This document shows positions 44,898 to 54,461 of a DNA stretch of 64,000 nucleotides, piece by piece. The stretch's first letter is position 1, and the number at the start of each line of letters is the position of its first letter. The translations under genes and the position numbers were made by a program. Origin of the DNA: Chitinophagales bacterium (GTDB lineage: Bacteria; Bacteroidota; Bacteroidia; Chitinophagales; Chitinophagaceae); contig JAURJU010000064.1 in assembly GCA_030832085.1 (NCBI GenBank), positions 1 through 64,000 on the forward strand, written 5' to 3'. Under the pieces are notes generated by a model. The model saw only the letters and a list, made by a program, of their open reading frames with translations, was not told where the DNA came from and did not search any database.

Positions 44898-44933
44898 GGT
44901 CCTGTTTTGAATGTAAAAGATTCAATAACAGGG

Positions 44934-44973
44934 CAAAGATATATAGTTTTACAATACTATGCAATACATAGTA
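44934..44973 (-). promoter_or_regulatory. padR promoter with overlapping palindromic operator
   Basis: On the minus strand TTG (44964-44962) and TATCTTTG (44941-44934) are 20 bases apart, a full Bacteroidota promoter. A perfect 19-base palindrome, TACTATGCAATACATAGTA on the plus strand (44955-44973, 7-base arms, 5-base spacer), covers the -33 TTG. PadR operators of the ATGT/ACAT type have similar symmetry, so autorepression by blocking polymerase is likely. Confidence 0.6.
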
Positions 44974-44992
44974 CTAATTTTTTAAGAGTACT

Positions 44993-46318
44993 TTAAAGGT
45001 ATTTAACCAACAGTAGTTTTTCCTGCCTCCCGCCGATATACCGGAAGGTTTTTCCATCAAAAAAGCCGTCTTCCTCCAACATAATCCTGATCTCCTTCCC
45101 CCATTCCGGAATAAAACTGGAGGAATTGAGTTCGATAGAATAGGCGGTGTTGGGATGCAGGGGATAGTCCCCGCTGCCTGGAACACCCTGCTGCATGTCC
45201 CACATTCCGATGGTCGGGCCGGCTGCATGACCATGCAGTCCAAGCGGATGGGTGTAGATGCTGGGCACAATTCCCTCTGATTTGGCCTGCTTTATCGCAG
45301 CAAGCAACATTTCATTGCCGGTTCTGCCGGTCTTGAACTGGGAAGTCAGGATGTCTTGCAGCCTGTTGCTGACAGCAAAGGCCTTTTTGATGGATGCCGG
45401 AGCGTCGCCTTCACCAGGTTTAAGTACATAGGCATGCTGCTGAATATCTGTATTCAACCTCAGGTAGCTGATACCAAAATCTACGTGGAGCAGGTCTCCG
45501 GGCCTGACCACGTCATCTTTAGGGCGGTTTGAAAAACTTCTCAAATGCTCAAAATTGGCGGTATCATTTCTTTGAATCGCAACCGATGGATGAAACCATG
45601 TGCTGAGTCCCAATGCACTGAGTTTCTGCCTGAACCACCAAACAAGGTCATCACTGGTAGTAACCCCAGGAGTAATCACTTTTGAAGAGAACGCCTCGGC
45701 TATGATATCGTGAGAAACCTTGACCAATTGGGGATAGATTTGCATCTCACGCGGGGTCCTGCTCTCCAGCCATGCCACTGCCAGCGGCTCTGCTGACAAC
45801 ACCCGCGAACGCAGGGAAGCAGGCAATTTGCCCATGAAGATTTCATGATGGGTATGATCCAATCCATCTGCATGACCAAAATTTTTTGAAACATTCAATC
45901 CAATTTTTTGTGGGCTGTGTTTGCTGATGATGTCCATCAGTGCATCCCATTGATCAGGAAATTTTTGCATGTCCCAGGCGGCCTGTATTGACTCCCCTAC
46001 ATTGTATCGGGCAACGGCATATTTCTCCAGTTTTTTGGTCTTGAAATCAAGATAGAAAACAAGCATGGTTGTTCTTCTGGCTGACAACCAGGTAGAGGGC
46101 AGCATGGTTTTAAGGACCGGGTCTTCATTGTATTCCCGGGAGATGATGACCCACATGTCTATGCCTGTTCTCTCCATCAACTGCGGTAACAGGACGTTGA
46201 AGCGTTCATTCAGGATCTCGTCCACCACACGCGATTGCTCGCGTTCAGGCAATATTTGTGCCTGGGAAAAATGAGTCAAGAAAATGGAAACAAAGAGGAT
46301 CAGGAATTTCTTTTGCAT
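44993..46318 (-). CDS. Exported M24 family peptidase (Xaa-Pro aminopeptidase-like)
   Basis: 441 residues from the ATG at 46318, with a signal peptide (MQKKFLILFVSIFLTHFSQAQ). The N-terminal creatinase-like domain (about 25-190) precedes the pitta-bread domain. Metal-ligand regions are visible: LLHVDFGISYLRLNTDIQ with two Asp, HPLGLHGHAAGP with His, and the late YSIELNSSSF with Glu. The pattern VDFG/TDIQ is slightly altered from classical aminopeptidase P, so the exact specificity is open. It stands alone behind its own promoter. Confidence 0.85.
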   Translation of the reverse strand: MQKKFLILFVSIFLTHFSQAQILPEREQSRVVDEILNERFNVLLPQLMERTGIDMWVIISREYNEDPVLKTMLPSTWLSARRTTMLVFYLDFKTKKLEKYAVARYNVGESIQAAWDMQKFPDQWDALMDIISKHSPQKIGLNVSKNFGHADGLDHTHHEIFMGKLPASLRSRVLSAEPLAVAWLESRTPREMQIYPQLVKVSHDIIAEAFSSKVITPGVTTSDDLVWWFRQKLSALGLSTWFHPSVAIQRNDTANFEHLRSFSNRPKDDVVRPGDLLHVDFGISYLRLNTDIQQHAYVLKPGEGDAPASIKKAFAVSNRLQDILTSQFKTGRTGNEMLLAAIKQAKSEGIVPSIYTHPLGLHGHAAGPTIGMWDMQQGVPGSGDYPLHPNTAYSIELNSSSFIPEWGKEIRIMLEEDGFFDGKTFRYIGGRQEKLLLVKYL

Positions 46319-46350
46319 GACCCTAAAATACACAAGAAGTTGGAAGCAGC

Positions 46351-46382
46351 AAAAGATATGGTCGGTGCAAAATCACGGACAA
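46351..46382 (-). promoter_or_regulatory. Promoter of the M24 peptidase gene
   Basis: On the minus strand TTG (46382-46380) is followed after 21 bases by TATCTTTT (46358-46351), one mismatch from TAnnTTTG. It ends 33 bases before the ATG. Confidence 0.45.
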
Positions 46383-46519
46383 CAATTGTTTGAATCCATT
46401 ACAACAAACGGGTATTGTAAATACAGCCAACATGCTATTTTATTTTAAAAAATGCTTTATATATTAGTGCCGGGTTTTATTCTTTACTATGACAAGCGTA
46501 TATGAAATACCTTTAATTT

Positions 46520-49126
46520 ATGCAAAAATTAAAACCAATTTATACTTTCATATTTCTCTGTTGTATTTTGACCTCTTCGGTTTCTCTCTGCCAAACAACG
46601 GTTAATCTTTCAAAATACAAAATTGATGAGCTTTCAAAAAGTTCAAAATTTAATTGTACAGCATTCAGAATTACCATCCCGATTGATCTAAACAATGATG
46701 GCAGTATTGATTTTGTAACCACAGGAGATGATATGGGGCCCTGTGGAACAAACGGTGAAATTTCTTATCTAAAGTTTTTTGTTAACAATGGGGAAGAAAG
46801 CTATACGGATCAGACAAAGTCATTCTCTTCTGATAGCTTATGGGTCATAAGGCCAAACTGGTATTTGGTAGAAGATTTTAATAATGATAATAAAAAAGAT
46901 ATTTTTATCACAGGAGAACATATTCATGCAAACTGGGATAAAAAATACTTGGCTGTTTATCCCTTCCTGAAACCTAATATCGATTTTGACACTTCCAATA
47001 ATTTTTCGTTCTTACAGAGGAGGCATCATCTATATTTATCTCAGAAAGATGGAACATACAAGGATTCTCCCGAATTTCTTAGAGGGATGCGACTGGGGTC
47101 TACTTTTGGAATTACCGCCATTGATTATAATAAAGATGGGTATGTTGACTTAATAAATACAATTCAACAATTCAGTAACAATGACAAGCTCTATCCCAGC
47201 GGTTGGGACATTGAAATATTTCTTAATTACAAGGGTGAATATTTAAATCGAACTACGCCATTTACGGTAAGAGGCGCATTAGATCACAACAACAATACTT
47301 TCAATAAATCAAGGATTGATAGTTTGAATGGATGTGTTGAAGGCCCTGAGAATATCAAATTTCATGATGTAAATGGAGATGGTTTCTATGACATGATTTT
47401 TGCAGATCGCTCAGGAAATTCATTGTGCATGTTAAGCCAGAACAAGTACTTGGACTTATATTCTCCTATTATCAAATTTGATGATTTTGCAAAAAATGAT
47501 TTGCTGACAGGCATGCCTGGTTCTTCAATTGGAGTAAGAGGGTTTTATATCACAGATATTAGAAAAAACGGCTCTACCCAACTGATTGCCCACTGGGCAA
47601 ATGGTGGAGGTGATTACCAAGCTGGGAAAAAATTATACCAGCTGATCAAGGTTTTTGATATTAAAGACAAGTCAATAGTAGATGTAACTTCAAGTTACTT
47701 TGAAGGTAAAAGCAATATTGGCACTGCATATGGAAATGCGCTTCTTGAATTAATTGATATGGACAACGATGGCTATGTTGATCTTTTCCCAAAATGCTTT
47801 GATCATGATGGTATGGGGAATCAGGGATTCAACAACATGGATTCTACTGTCTATTTCAAGAATTCAAACGGAAAATTCAAGTTGGTATCGCTTGGATTAA
47901 AGTATTATTTCAAGGAATTTAAAGACATGGCAGATTCCATGAAAATTTACAAGTATGACACAATTCATAAATTTTCAATTGCCAACAACCTCATTCCAGT
48001 CAAAACGGGCAAGTCAAATAAATTAATATTTTATTCATATGCGACAGAACCAGGAATTGATGGTTATTATCTAAATCAATATCCGAACAAATATTTTTTA
48101 AATACAAAAAATAGGGTTTTCAACGATAGCTTAAAAAATTATTTTACTGGTTTTATTTTAAAACCCGACTGCAATTATCTTTCTGGGAAATTTAAAGAAG
48201 ATACAAAATTATCAATGTGTGTAAATCAATCAAAAACAATTTCATCAATCGACACTTTTCCTAATATAAAGTACCAGTGGTATTATAACAACAATAAAAT
48301 TGACAGTACAAAGAATAAAATTATAGCTACAAAAGATGGACAGTACAGGGTTTTGTTAAATGATGAAAACAATTGTTTTAAATTTTCAGATACCCTAAAA
48401 GTTACTGTTAACCCCTTGCCAAAGAAACCAATCTTTAATACCACAAAATATTCATTTTGTGCAAATGATAGCCTAAGGTTGACAATAATGGATATTTTAA
48501 AAAGTGATACCCTCAAATGGTACTTTGGAACAAAATCTGACCTTTCAAATGTTCCCTATAAGACATTCACCGACAGCTCGAAAGTGTACGTAACAAGAAC
48601 TGACAGCTTAGGATGTATGATATCATCTGATACAATTCAAATTACAAAATACTCCATACCCTCAACTCCAACAATTTCAAGAGACACTGCAAACAATCTT
48701 GTAGCCAGCATAGATGGAATCACCTGGTTCAAAGATGGTATCAAAATTTCTGACACAACCCAGAAAATCAAACCAACATCAAACGGTATTTACTCAGCAA
48801 CTACTACCCAAAATGGCTGTACAAGTGCAATTGGCCAGGGGTATTACTATCTGACCAATGCTGTAAGCAATCTTTCAATTGGCGAATATTTCAAAATATC
48901 ACCAAATCCGACTACAGGTGAATTGAATATTAATTACAAGATTTCATCTTTCAAAAACGTCAATATCTCAATATTTGATATCAATGGTAAACCCATCTTC
49001 CTGAATAAAAAAATTGAATCAGGCAGTAAAATCAATATCGCGTCACTTGCAAATGGAAATTATCTCATCCAGGTAAGGGAAAGTAATGGGAAAATGATTA
49101 CAAGCCAAAAGCTGATCAAGGACTAA
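46520..49126 (+). CDS. Type IX secretion cargo with FG-GAP-like repeats, copy 1
   Basis: 868 residues with a signal peptide (ending about SLCQ25). The first 520 residues carry several calcium-loop repeats of the FG-GAP/VCBS type: DLNNDGSIDF, DFNNDNKKDIF, DYNKDGYVDL, DVNGDGFYDM, DMDNDGYVDL. Two Ig-like segments (about 550-710) and a repeat-like SRDTANNLVASIDGI block follow. The C-terminal 80 residues are a type A sorting domain: KISPNPTTGELNINY, then ISIFDINGKPI and a GNYLIQVRESNGKMITSQKLIKD end. The protein is exported across the outer membrane and attached or released there. The gene is visibly richer in A and T than its neighbours. It is paralogous to 55629-57722. Confidence 0.88.
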   Translation: MQKLKPIYTFIFLCCILTSSVSLCQTTVNLSKYKIDELSKSSKFNCTAFRITIPIDLNNDGSIDFVTTGDDMGPCGTNGEISYLKFFVNNGEESYTDQTKSFSSDSLWVIRPNWYLVEDFNNDNKKDIFITGEHIHANWDKKYLAVYPFLKPNIDFDTSNNFSFLQRRHHLYLSQKDGTYKDSPEFLRGMRLGSTFGITAIDYNKDGYVDLINTIQQFSNNDKLYPSGWDIEIFLNYKGEYLNRTTPFTVRGALDHNNNTFNKSRIDSLNGCVEGPENIKFHDVNGDGFYDMIFADRSGNSLCMLSQNKYLDLYSPIIKFDDFAKNDLLTGMPGSSIGVRGFYITDIRKNGSTQLIAHWANGGGDYQAGKKLYQLIKVFDIKDKSIVDVTSSYFEGKSNIGTAYGNALLELIDMDNDGYVDLFPKCFDHDGMGNQGFNNMDSTVYFKNSNGKFKLVSLGLKYYFKEFKDMADSMKIYKYDTIHKFSIANNLIPVKTGKSNKLIFYSYATEPGIDGYYLNQYPNKYFLNTKNRVFNDSLKNYFTGFILKPDCNYLSGKFKEDTKLSMCVNQSKTISSIDTFPNIKYQWYYNNNKIDSTKNKIIATKDGQYRVLLNDENNCFKFSDTLKVTVNPLPKKPIFNTTKYSFCANDSLRLTIMDILKSDTLKWYFGTKSDLSNVPYKTFTDSSKVYVTRTDSLGCMISSDTIQITKYSIPSTPTISRDTANNLVASIDGITWFKDGIKISDTTQKIKPTSNGIYSATTTQNGCTSAIGQGYYYLTNAVSNLSIGEYFKISPNPTTGELNINYKISSFKNVNISIFDINGKPIFLNKKIESGSKINIASLANGNYLIQVRESNGKMITSQKLIKD

Positions 49127-49319
49127 CTCCATTGCATTCTCCATCTGCTCAGTTGTCTTATGGGATTGATGGGCCAATCGAGAAAATGTCATGCAACGTC
49201 AAAAACTTTGCGATTTTCTGTGCGCATTAAATTGAAAATCCTTGAAAGTTCAATACGTACAAGGGTTTCTTGTTAAGGTTCTGTGTTGAGTGCAATTGCA
49301 TTGCAACACAATTTCAACA

Positions 49320-51812
49320 TCACTCCACAATCCTCAACTTCGCATAGTTCAGCATGATTTTCTTTTCCCCATTGAGTTTGAATTTGATGGTGGCAATGGG
49401 ATTGTGGGCAGCACCTTCCATTTTCAGGACTTCTCCAAAACCAAATTTCTGGTGTTCCACCTGTTGTCCCGCCTTGAGGTCGGTGGTGTCACTGGGCCGG
49501 AAGTCCGCTGATGGCTGGTGTACAACTGGTTTGGAAACAGCTGGCTGAACAGGAAGATAGGTTGGCTTTTCAGGCTGCTTCCTTGGCTCGTTGAAATAGG
49601 TTCTGTTTTGTGGTGTGGCAGATCCTGATCCGCCCCAACCCCTCATCCGCTCTGATGCGGAAGGTCCGCCGGACGACTGGTTCCTGAATCCACCACCAGC
49701 GTAGGAGCGGTCCAAATGGTCTTCCGGCAGTTCACTGATGAACCTGCTGGGTTCATTCTGCACCACTTGTCCAAATTTATACCGTGTGTTGGCATAGCTG
49801 ATCCAAAGTTTGTGCTTTGCCCGCGTAATCACCACATAAAAAAGTCTTCTTTCCTCTTCAAGCTCTTCACGGGTATTGATGCTCATGGCACTGGGGAAAA
49901 GCATTTCCTCCAGGCCCACTGCAAAAACACAGGAAAACTCCAGTCCTTTTGCAGCATGAATGGTCATCATTTTGACTGTATCGGCATGCTCATCCTTGTC
50001 GTCTGCATCCGTCAAAAGGGTAATCTGTTGCAAATATGCCGACAACAAAACATCTTCCCTCAGGGGTTTTTTTGCATCAGCATCCACAGGAGCATTTGCC
50101 TCCACATCAGGAATTCCGCTGAACAGGTCTGACGCTTGGCTGTTCCCCTGTCCCTCGTCCCCTGTCCCTCGTCCCTGGCTGTCCCCCTCCAGCATCACAC
50201 CATCCTCATCAATCTGTGCACGGTTCTGCTTGTCATCAACCCACTCTTTGATGGAGTTCAAGAGTTCCTGCACATTTTCGTATCGCTGAATCCCTTCAGT
50301 ACTTTTATCGTTGAAGAGCTCCCGCACGAGACCGGTTTGCTTTCCCACATGAAAAGCAACATCATACGCATTGCTGTTGCTGAGCATGCTGGCAAAGCTC
50401 CTGATCATCAACACGAAGTTTTCGATGGCCTCCAAAGTTCCTGCCTTGAAGCCGAATGAGGCGGCGCGGGTCATGACTTCCCAAAGGGTGATGGCCTGCT
50501 CATTGGCAACCAGTATAAGCCTGTCCAGGGAGGTCTTTCCTATCCCCCTGACAGGATAATTGATGATCCGCTTCAGCGCTTCCTCATCGCGGGTATTCAC
50601 GATCAACCTGAGATACGCAACATAGTCTTTGATTTCCTTGCGTTGGTAGAAACTCATCCCACCAAAAATGGTATACGGAATGTTCATCCGCCTCAAGGAT
50701 TCTTCCATCGCGCGGCTCTGCGCATTGGTCCTGTAGAGAATGGCAAAATCCCTGTTGAAAAAATGGTTCCTGAGCTTTTGCTCCTGTATGGAATCCGCAA
50801 CAAACTTTCCTTCGTCATTGTCTGTCATGGTCCTGACCAACCTGATCTTGTCGCCTTCACCATTTTCTGTCCAAAGCTCCTTTGGTATTTGCCCCTTGTT
50901 GTTGCCAATCACCTGGTTGGCAACATTGAGGATCTGCTTTGAACTCCTGTAGTTTTGTTCCAGCTTGATGACCTTCACGTCATCATAGTCCTTTCTGAAC
51001 AAGAGGATGTTTTCGATGGTTGCACCACGAAACGCATAAATGGATTGTGCATCGTCGCCCACCACGCAGACATTCTCGTGCATGGCACCCAGCAACTTGA
51101 TGATCTCGTACTGTGCAGGATTGGTATCCTGGTACTCATCAATCATGATATGGCTGAACTTGTGCTGGTATTTGTGCAGGGCATCGGGATGGTTCTTGAG
51201 AATAAGGTAGAACTGCAGGAGCAGGTCATCAAAATCCATTGCACCATTCTTGAAGCAACGTTTTGCATAGGCCGTATAGATTTGTGCAATGGCAGGTCGG
51301 TTGGCACGGGCATCTTCCTGCTGCAACCCAAAATCCTTTGCATATTCTTCCGCCGTAACGAGTGCATTTTTTGCAGAAGAAATCCTGTTGTAGACGGTTG
51401 CCGGTTTATAGATCTTGTCATCCAGGTGCAATTCATTGATTACCGTCTTCAGTACGCTCTTGGCATCATCGGTATCGTAGATGGTGAAGCTTGTGGGATA
51501 GCCTACTCTCGATGCCTCCGCCCGGAGAATCCTGGCAAAGACGGAGTGAAAAGTTCCGATGTATAAATTTCTGGCTTCTTTGTTGACCAGTATCTTTTCA
51601 ACCCGCTCTTTCATTTCCTTGGCTGCCTTGTTGGTAAAAGTCAACGCAAGAATCTTGAATGCATCCACGCCATTGGCCATCAGGTGGGCAATGCGGGTGG
51701 TCAATACCTTTGTTTTACCGCTTCCTGCCCCTGCAATGATCATGAGTGGGCCGTCGAGATGCAGCACTGCTTCCCGCTGTTGCGGGTTGAGCTCATTCAG
51801 GTAATCAAACAT
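49320..51812 (-). CDS. pcrA: UvrD/PcrA-type 3'-5' DNA helicase, superfamily 1
   Basis: 830 residues. The family motifs are in order: QREAVLHLDGPLMIIAGAGSGKT (Q motif and Walker A), TFTNKAAKEM, GTFHSVFARILR, DEYQDTNPAQ (motif II), GDDAQSIYAFRGA, LEQNYRS, MTIHAAKGLEF and RRLFYVVITRAKHKL. It unwinds DNA in repair and removes RecA filaments. The C-terminal 60 residues hold the usual short basic domain (GQQVEHQKFGFGEVLKMEG). Between about residues 545 and 557 the chain contains a GDSQGRGTGDEGQGNSQ stretch encoded by a 7-base tandem repeat. Elsewhere this region is a linker in the 2B subdomain neighbourhood. Confidence 0.95.
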   Translation of the reverse strand: MFDYLNELNPQQREAVLHLDGPLMIIAGAGSGKTKVLTTRIAHLMANGVDAFKILALTFTNKAAKEMKERVEKILVNKEARNLYIGTFHSVFARILRAEASRVGYPTSFTIYDTDDAKSVLKTVINELHLDDKIYKPATVYNRISSAKNALVTAEEYAKDFGLQQEDARANRPAIAQIYTAYAKRCFKNGAMDFDDLLLQFYLILKNHPDALHKYQHKFSHIMIDEYQDTNPAQYEIIKLLGAMHENVCVVGDDAQSIYAFRGATIENILLFRKDYDDVKVIKLEQNYRSSKQILNVANQVIGNNKGQIPKELWTENGEGDKIRLVRTMTDNDEGKFVADSIQEQKLRNHFFNRDFAILYRTNAQSRAMEESLRRMNIPYTIFGGMSFYQRKEIKDYVAYLRLIVNTRDEEALKRIINYPVRGIGKTSLDRLILVANEQAITLWEVMTRAASFGFKAGTLEAIENFVLMIRSFASMLSNSNAYDVAFHVGKQTGLVRELFNDKSTEGIQRYENVQELLNSIKEWVDDKQNRAQIDEDGVMLEGDSQGRGTGDEGQGNSQASDLFSGIPDVEANAPVDADAKKPLREDVLLSAYLQQITLLTDADDKDEHADTVKMMTIHAAKGLEFSCVFAVGLEEMLFPSAMSINTREELEEERRLFYVVITRAKHKLWISYANTRYKFGQVVQNEPSRFISELPEDHLDRSYAGGGFRNQSSGGPSASERMRGWGGSGSATPQNRTYFNEPRKQPEKPTYLPVQPAVSKPVVHQPSADFRPSDTTDLKAGQQVEHQKFGFGEVLKMEGAAHNPIATIKFKLNGEKKIMLNYAKLRIVE
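50144..50178 (+). repeat. Tandem heptamer repeat, locus B, inside pcrA
   Basis: Five 7-base units (TCCCCTG, TCCCTCG, TCCCCTG, TCCCTCG, TCCCTGG) run in the reverse direction to the gene, which reads through in frame. The last 12 bases and the following CTGT are shared exactly with the end of locus C (GTCCCTCGTCCCTGGCTGT). Confidence 0.9.
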
Positions 51813-51919
51813 TGTTGCAAGTTAATGAATTCGCTTGTTGCTTTTGGGATATGGATCAGATGTTAAAATATTGTTTAAGCACTTGGTCTGCTTAAACCAA
51901 CAGAAATTCAGCGGGTCTA

Positions 51920-51952
51920 TTGTTATGTCCGGGTATTTGTACCCTATGTTTT
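51920..51952 (+). promoter_or_regulatory. Promoter of the DUF4382 lipoprotein gene, with an internal palindrome
   Basis: TTG (51920-51922) and TATGTTTT (51945-51952) are 22 bases apart, close to the Bacteroidota consensus. The perfect palindrome GGGTATTTGTACCC (51931-51944) fills the spacer up to the -7 box and could be an operator. Confidence 0.4.
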
Positions 51953-51974
51953 TAAAACCTAAAAAACAATAATT

Positions 51975-52841
51975 ATGAAAACAAGTAAATTTTTTCTCGG
52001 CCTCGCCTCAGCAGTCATTGCCATGGTATTGGTTTTTTCTGCATGTACAAAATCGGGTATGAATGGAAACTCGTCCGTCAGTGTACTGCTGACCGATGGC
52101 CCTGGGGATTTTGATGCGGTTAACATTGACATCCAAAAAGTGGAAGTGAAAGTGGACAAGGACGAGAAGCACAAGCGTGATGACAACCGCAATGGCCTGG
52201 ATGATGACAAGGACGACCATTTGAGGAATAAAGATGATTTCGGTGAGTGGATCGATCTGGGTTTTGCCCCTAAAGTAATTGATGTGCTGACCCTGAGGAA
52301 TGGAATAGAAACCCAGCTTGGAACTGCCAATATTGACGCAGGTACCGTTAGGAAAATCCGCATCACCCTTGGAACTAAAAATACTGTTGTAAAAGCAGGG
52401 GTTACTTCTGACCTGTTGCTCGACAGCCAAACTTCCAATTTTCTGTACATCCAATTGTTTGACAAGCACAGGGAACGTGGGAACAGGAATGATGTAAAAG
52501 TTTGGGTTGACTTTGATATTGCCAATTCTATTGTAGAATCAAATGGCAAGTTCTACCTGAAGCCCGTTCTTCGTCCTTTCTGCAACGCCAATTTTGGTGA
52601 AATCGAAGGAAAGGTGCTCCCGCTTGATGCAAAGGCAGTGGTTCGTGTAACTGATGGAGCTGGTTTCAATGGTGTTGCATTGCCCAACAGGGATGGTGAT
52701 TTCAAAATCCGCGGCTTGAACGACGGTACGTATACTGTAACCATTGAGGGTATATCCCCTTATATCAAACAGACCATCTCCAATGTAGTGGTTAAAAAAG
52801 GTGAGGACACCAAAATTGGTACCATCACCCTGGTAAAATAA
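51975..52841 (+). CDS. DUF4382 domain lipoprotein
   Basis: 288 residues with a lipoprotein signal (VFSAC24). The DUF4382 domain (about 33-190) begins SSVSVLLTDGPGDFDAVNIDIQKVEVKV and includes a highly charged Asp/Lys/Arg loop (62-85), plausibly calcium-binding or flexible. The last 80 residues (about 205-288; GEIEGKVLPLDAKAVVRVTDG ... FKIRGLNDGTYTVTIEG) form a carboxypeptidase-like regulatory beta-sandwich. The function is unknown; related lipoproteins are surface proteins in Bacteroidota. Confidence 0.85.
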   Translation: MKTSKFFLGLASAVIAMVLVFSACTKSGMNGNSSVSVLLTDGPGDFDAVNIDIQKVEVKVDKDEKHKRDDNRNGLDDDKDDHLRNKDDFGEWIDLGFAPKVIDVLTLRNGIETQLGTANIDAGTVRKIRITLGTKNTVVKAGVTSDLLLDSQTSNFLYIQLFDKHRERGNRNDVKVWVDFDIANSIVESNGKFYLKPVLRPFCNANFGEIEGKVLPLDAKAVVRVTDGAGFNGVALPNRDGDFKIRGLNDGTYTVTIEGISPYIKQTISNVVVKKGEDTKIGTITLVK

Positions 52842-52866
52842 AAGGTTTGGGTTGAAAAATGAAAAG

Positions 52867-52894
52867 GGTCGTCCAGCAATGGGCGGCCTTTTTT
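52867..52894. terminator. Bidirectional terminator between DUF4382 and deacylase genes
   Basis: GGTCGTCC (52867-52874) pairs with GGGCGGCC (52881-52888) around a 6-base loop, followed by TTTTTT. On the other strand the hairpin is followed by CTTTTC. It serves both convergent genes; the deacylase stop lies at its end. Confidence 0.8.
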
Positions 52895-54461
52895 ATTGGT
52901 TCCCTTTGAGGGCAATGCCACTTCTTTCCCCAGTATGTTTTCCATTGTTGATCACCAGTTTGCCATTCACCAAAACATATTCAATGCCTTTCGTGAACTG
53001 GTGAGGATTTTCATATACGGACATGTCCTGGATGGTCTGCTCATCAAAGACGAGTATATCTGCAAACTTGCCCGTCATGATCAGTCCACGGTCCTTGAGG
53101 TTGAATTTGGTGGCGGGCAAGGAAGTCATCCTGCGCAAGGCTTCTTCTAGACCAATCAGTTTTTCTTCCCTCACGTACTTTGCAAGCACCCGGGCATTGG
53201 TTCCATACCCCCTTGGGTGGGGCATGCCTTTTCCATTGCTGACACCCCCATCGGCTGCAGGCATGTTAAAAGGATATTTCATGAAATGGGCCAGGTCTTT
53301 TTCATTCATGGTATGGTAAATCATTTGTGCATTGGCCCTGGCAAGCATGTCGAGAATGGTATTGGCCTCGTTCAGGAATTTTTTCTTTTTCCCAAGCTCC
53401 CTGTTGATCTGGCTGATGTTTTTCCCATTGAAACTGCTGTCTGGACCAAAATTGGCAACAACGGCATAGGTATAGTCTTTTCTTTTTGCCGCTTTGAGGG
53501 ATTTGCCCATCCCGTCGATGATTTTTTTCCGTTGATCGGGGTTTTTCATCCTGACCCTTAAAGAGTCCAGGCCGCCTTCAAGTGCCCAATCCGGAATGGT
53601 TACCGCCAGGTTGGTACTGCTGGCCGTGTAAGGATATTGATCGATCGTCACATCATAACCCTGCTTTCTGGCATCTTCGACCATGGCCAGTGTTTCGGTA
53701 GACCGCCCCCAGTTGTTTTTTCCAGTCACCTTGAAATGGGAAATTTGAACTGGGATATTGGCCTCCCTGCCGATGGTAAGCGCCTCATTGATGGCCTCAT
53801 CCACCTTGGTTCCCTCATAGCGCATATGGGTTGCATAGACCCCGCCATTGGATGCAGCCACCTTGGCCAGGTCCACGATTTCTTCCGTAGGTGAATACAT
53901 GCCGGGGAGATAGATGAGTCCGGTGGACAATCCAACAGCCCCGTCTAGCATGGCTTTCTGCATCAATGCCAGCATCTTTTTCATTTCCTCTGGTGTAGCC
54001 TTTCGGTTGTCCAATCCCATACCCAATCTGCGAATGGTATTGTGGCCAGCCAGCGTTGCCACATTGATGGAGGTTTTCACACTGTCAATCTTTTTCAAAA
54101 AAACAGCAACATCATCAGCAGCACCGCCACAGTTGCCTGTTACAACGGAGGTCACGCCATCATAGATATAATTGTCTGCGGTTGGCCGCTCGAAAACACC
54201 GCCTTCAATGTGGGCATGCACATCAATAAAACCCGGTGAAACAATCATGTTCCTTGCATCAATGGTTTTTGCTGATGGAAATTGCGCAACCAATCCCTTT
54301 TTGACTGCAATGATCCTGTCTCCCTTTACTGCAATATCCGCCCTGAACCAGCTGTTACCAGTACCATCAACTATGCGGCCATTGGTGATGATGAGGTCCG
54401 GGTTTTGTTGCGCAAAAAGCATGGTGGGAATAAGGAGAACAATGGTGATGAATTGTTTCAC
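52893..54461 (-). CDS. Exported N-acyl-D-amino-acid deacylase family amidohydrolase
   Basis: 522 residues if started at the GTG at 54461, which gives a signal peptide (MKQFITIVLLIPTMLFAQ). Longer ATG starts (54518, 54509) put 20 charged residues before it and seem less likely. The protein belongs to the D-aminoacylase family: the DVHAHIEGG metal motif, GVTSVVTGNCGG with the conserved Cys, THMRYEG, ISHFKVTG and the C-terminal GMPHPRGYGTNARVLAKYVRE. It removes N-acyl groups from D-amino acids, or cleaves related N-acyl dipeptides. Its exported location fits the other hydrolases of the window. Confidence 0.9.
   Translation of the reverse strand: MKQFITIVLLIPTMLFAQQNPDLIITNGRIVDGTGNSWFRADIAVKGDRIIAVKKGLVAQFPSAKTIDARNMIVSPGFIDVHAHIEGGVFERPTADNYIYDGVTSVVTGNCGGAADDVAVFLKKIDSVKTSINVATLAGHNTIRRLGMGLDNRKATPEEMKKMLALMQKAMLDGAVGLSTGLIYLPGMYSPTEEIVDLAKVAASNGGVYATHMRYEGTKVDEAINEALTIGREANIPVQISHFKVTGKNNWGRSTETLAMVEDARKQGYDVTIDQYPYTASSTNLAVTIPDWALEGGLDSLRVRMKNPDQRKKIIDGMGKSLKAAKRKDYTYAVVANFGPDSSFNGKNISQINRELGKKKKFLNEANTILDMLARANAQMIYHTMNEKDLAHFMKYPFNMPAADGGVSNGKGMPHPRGYGTNARVLAKYVREEKLIGLEEALRRMTSLPATKFNLKDRGLIMTGKFADILVFDEQTIQDMSVYENPHQFTKGIEYVLVNGKLVINNGKHTGERSGIALKGNQ

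Noticed and set aside
49281-49313. Inverted repeat between the type IX cargo gene and pcrA
   Set aside because: The stem is interrupted by a 4-base bulge and has no T-run, so I do not call it a terminator, though it lies between convergent genes.
52008-52549. Open minus-strand frames opposite the DUF4382 gene
   Set aside because: The plus-strand lipoprotein has a clear lipobox and domain pattern; the antisense frames show nothing.
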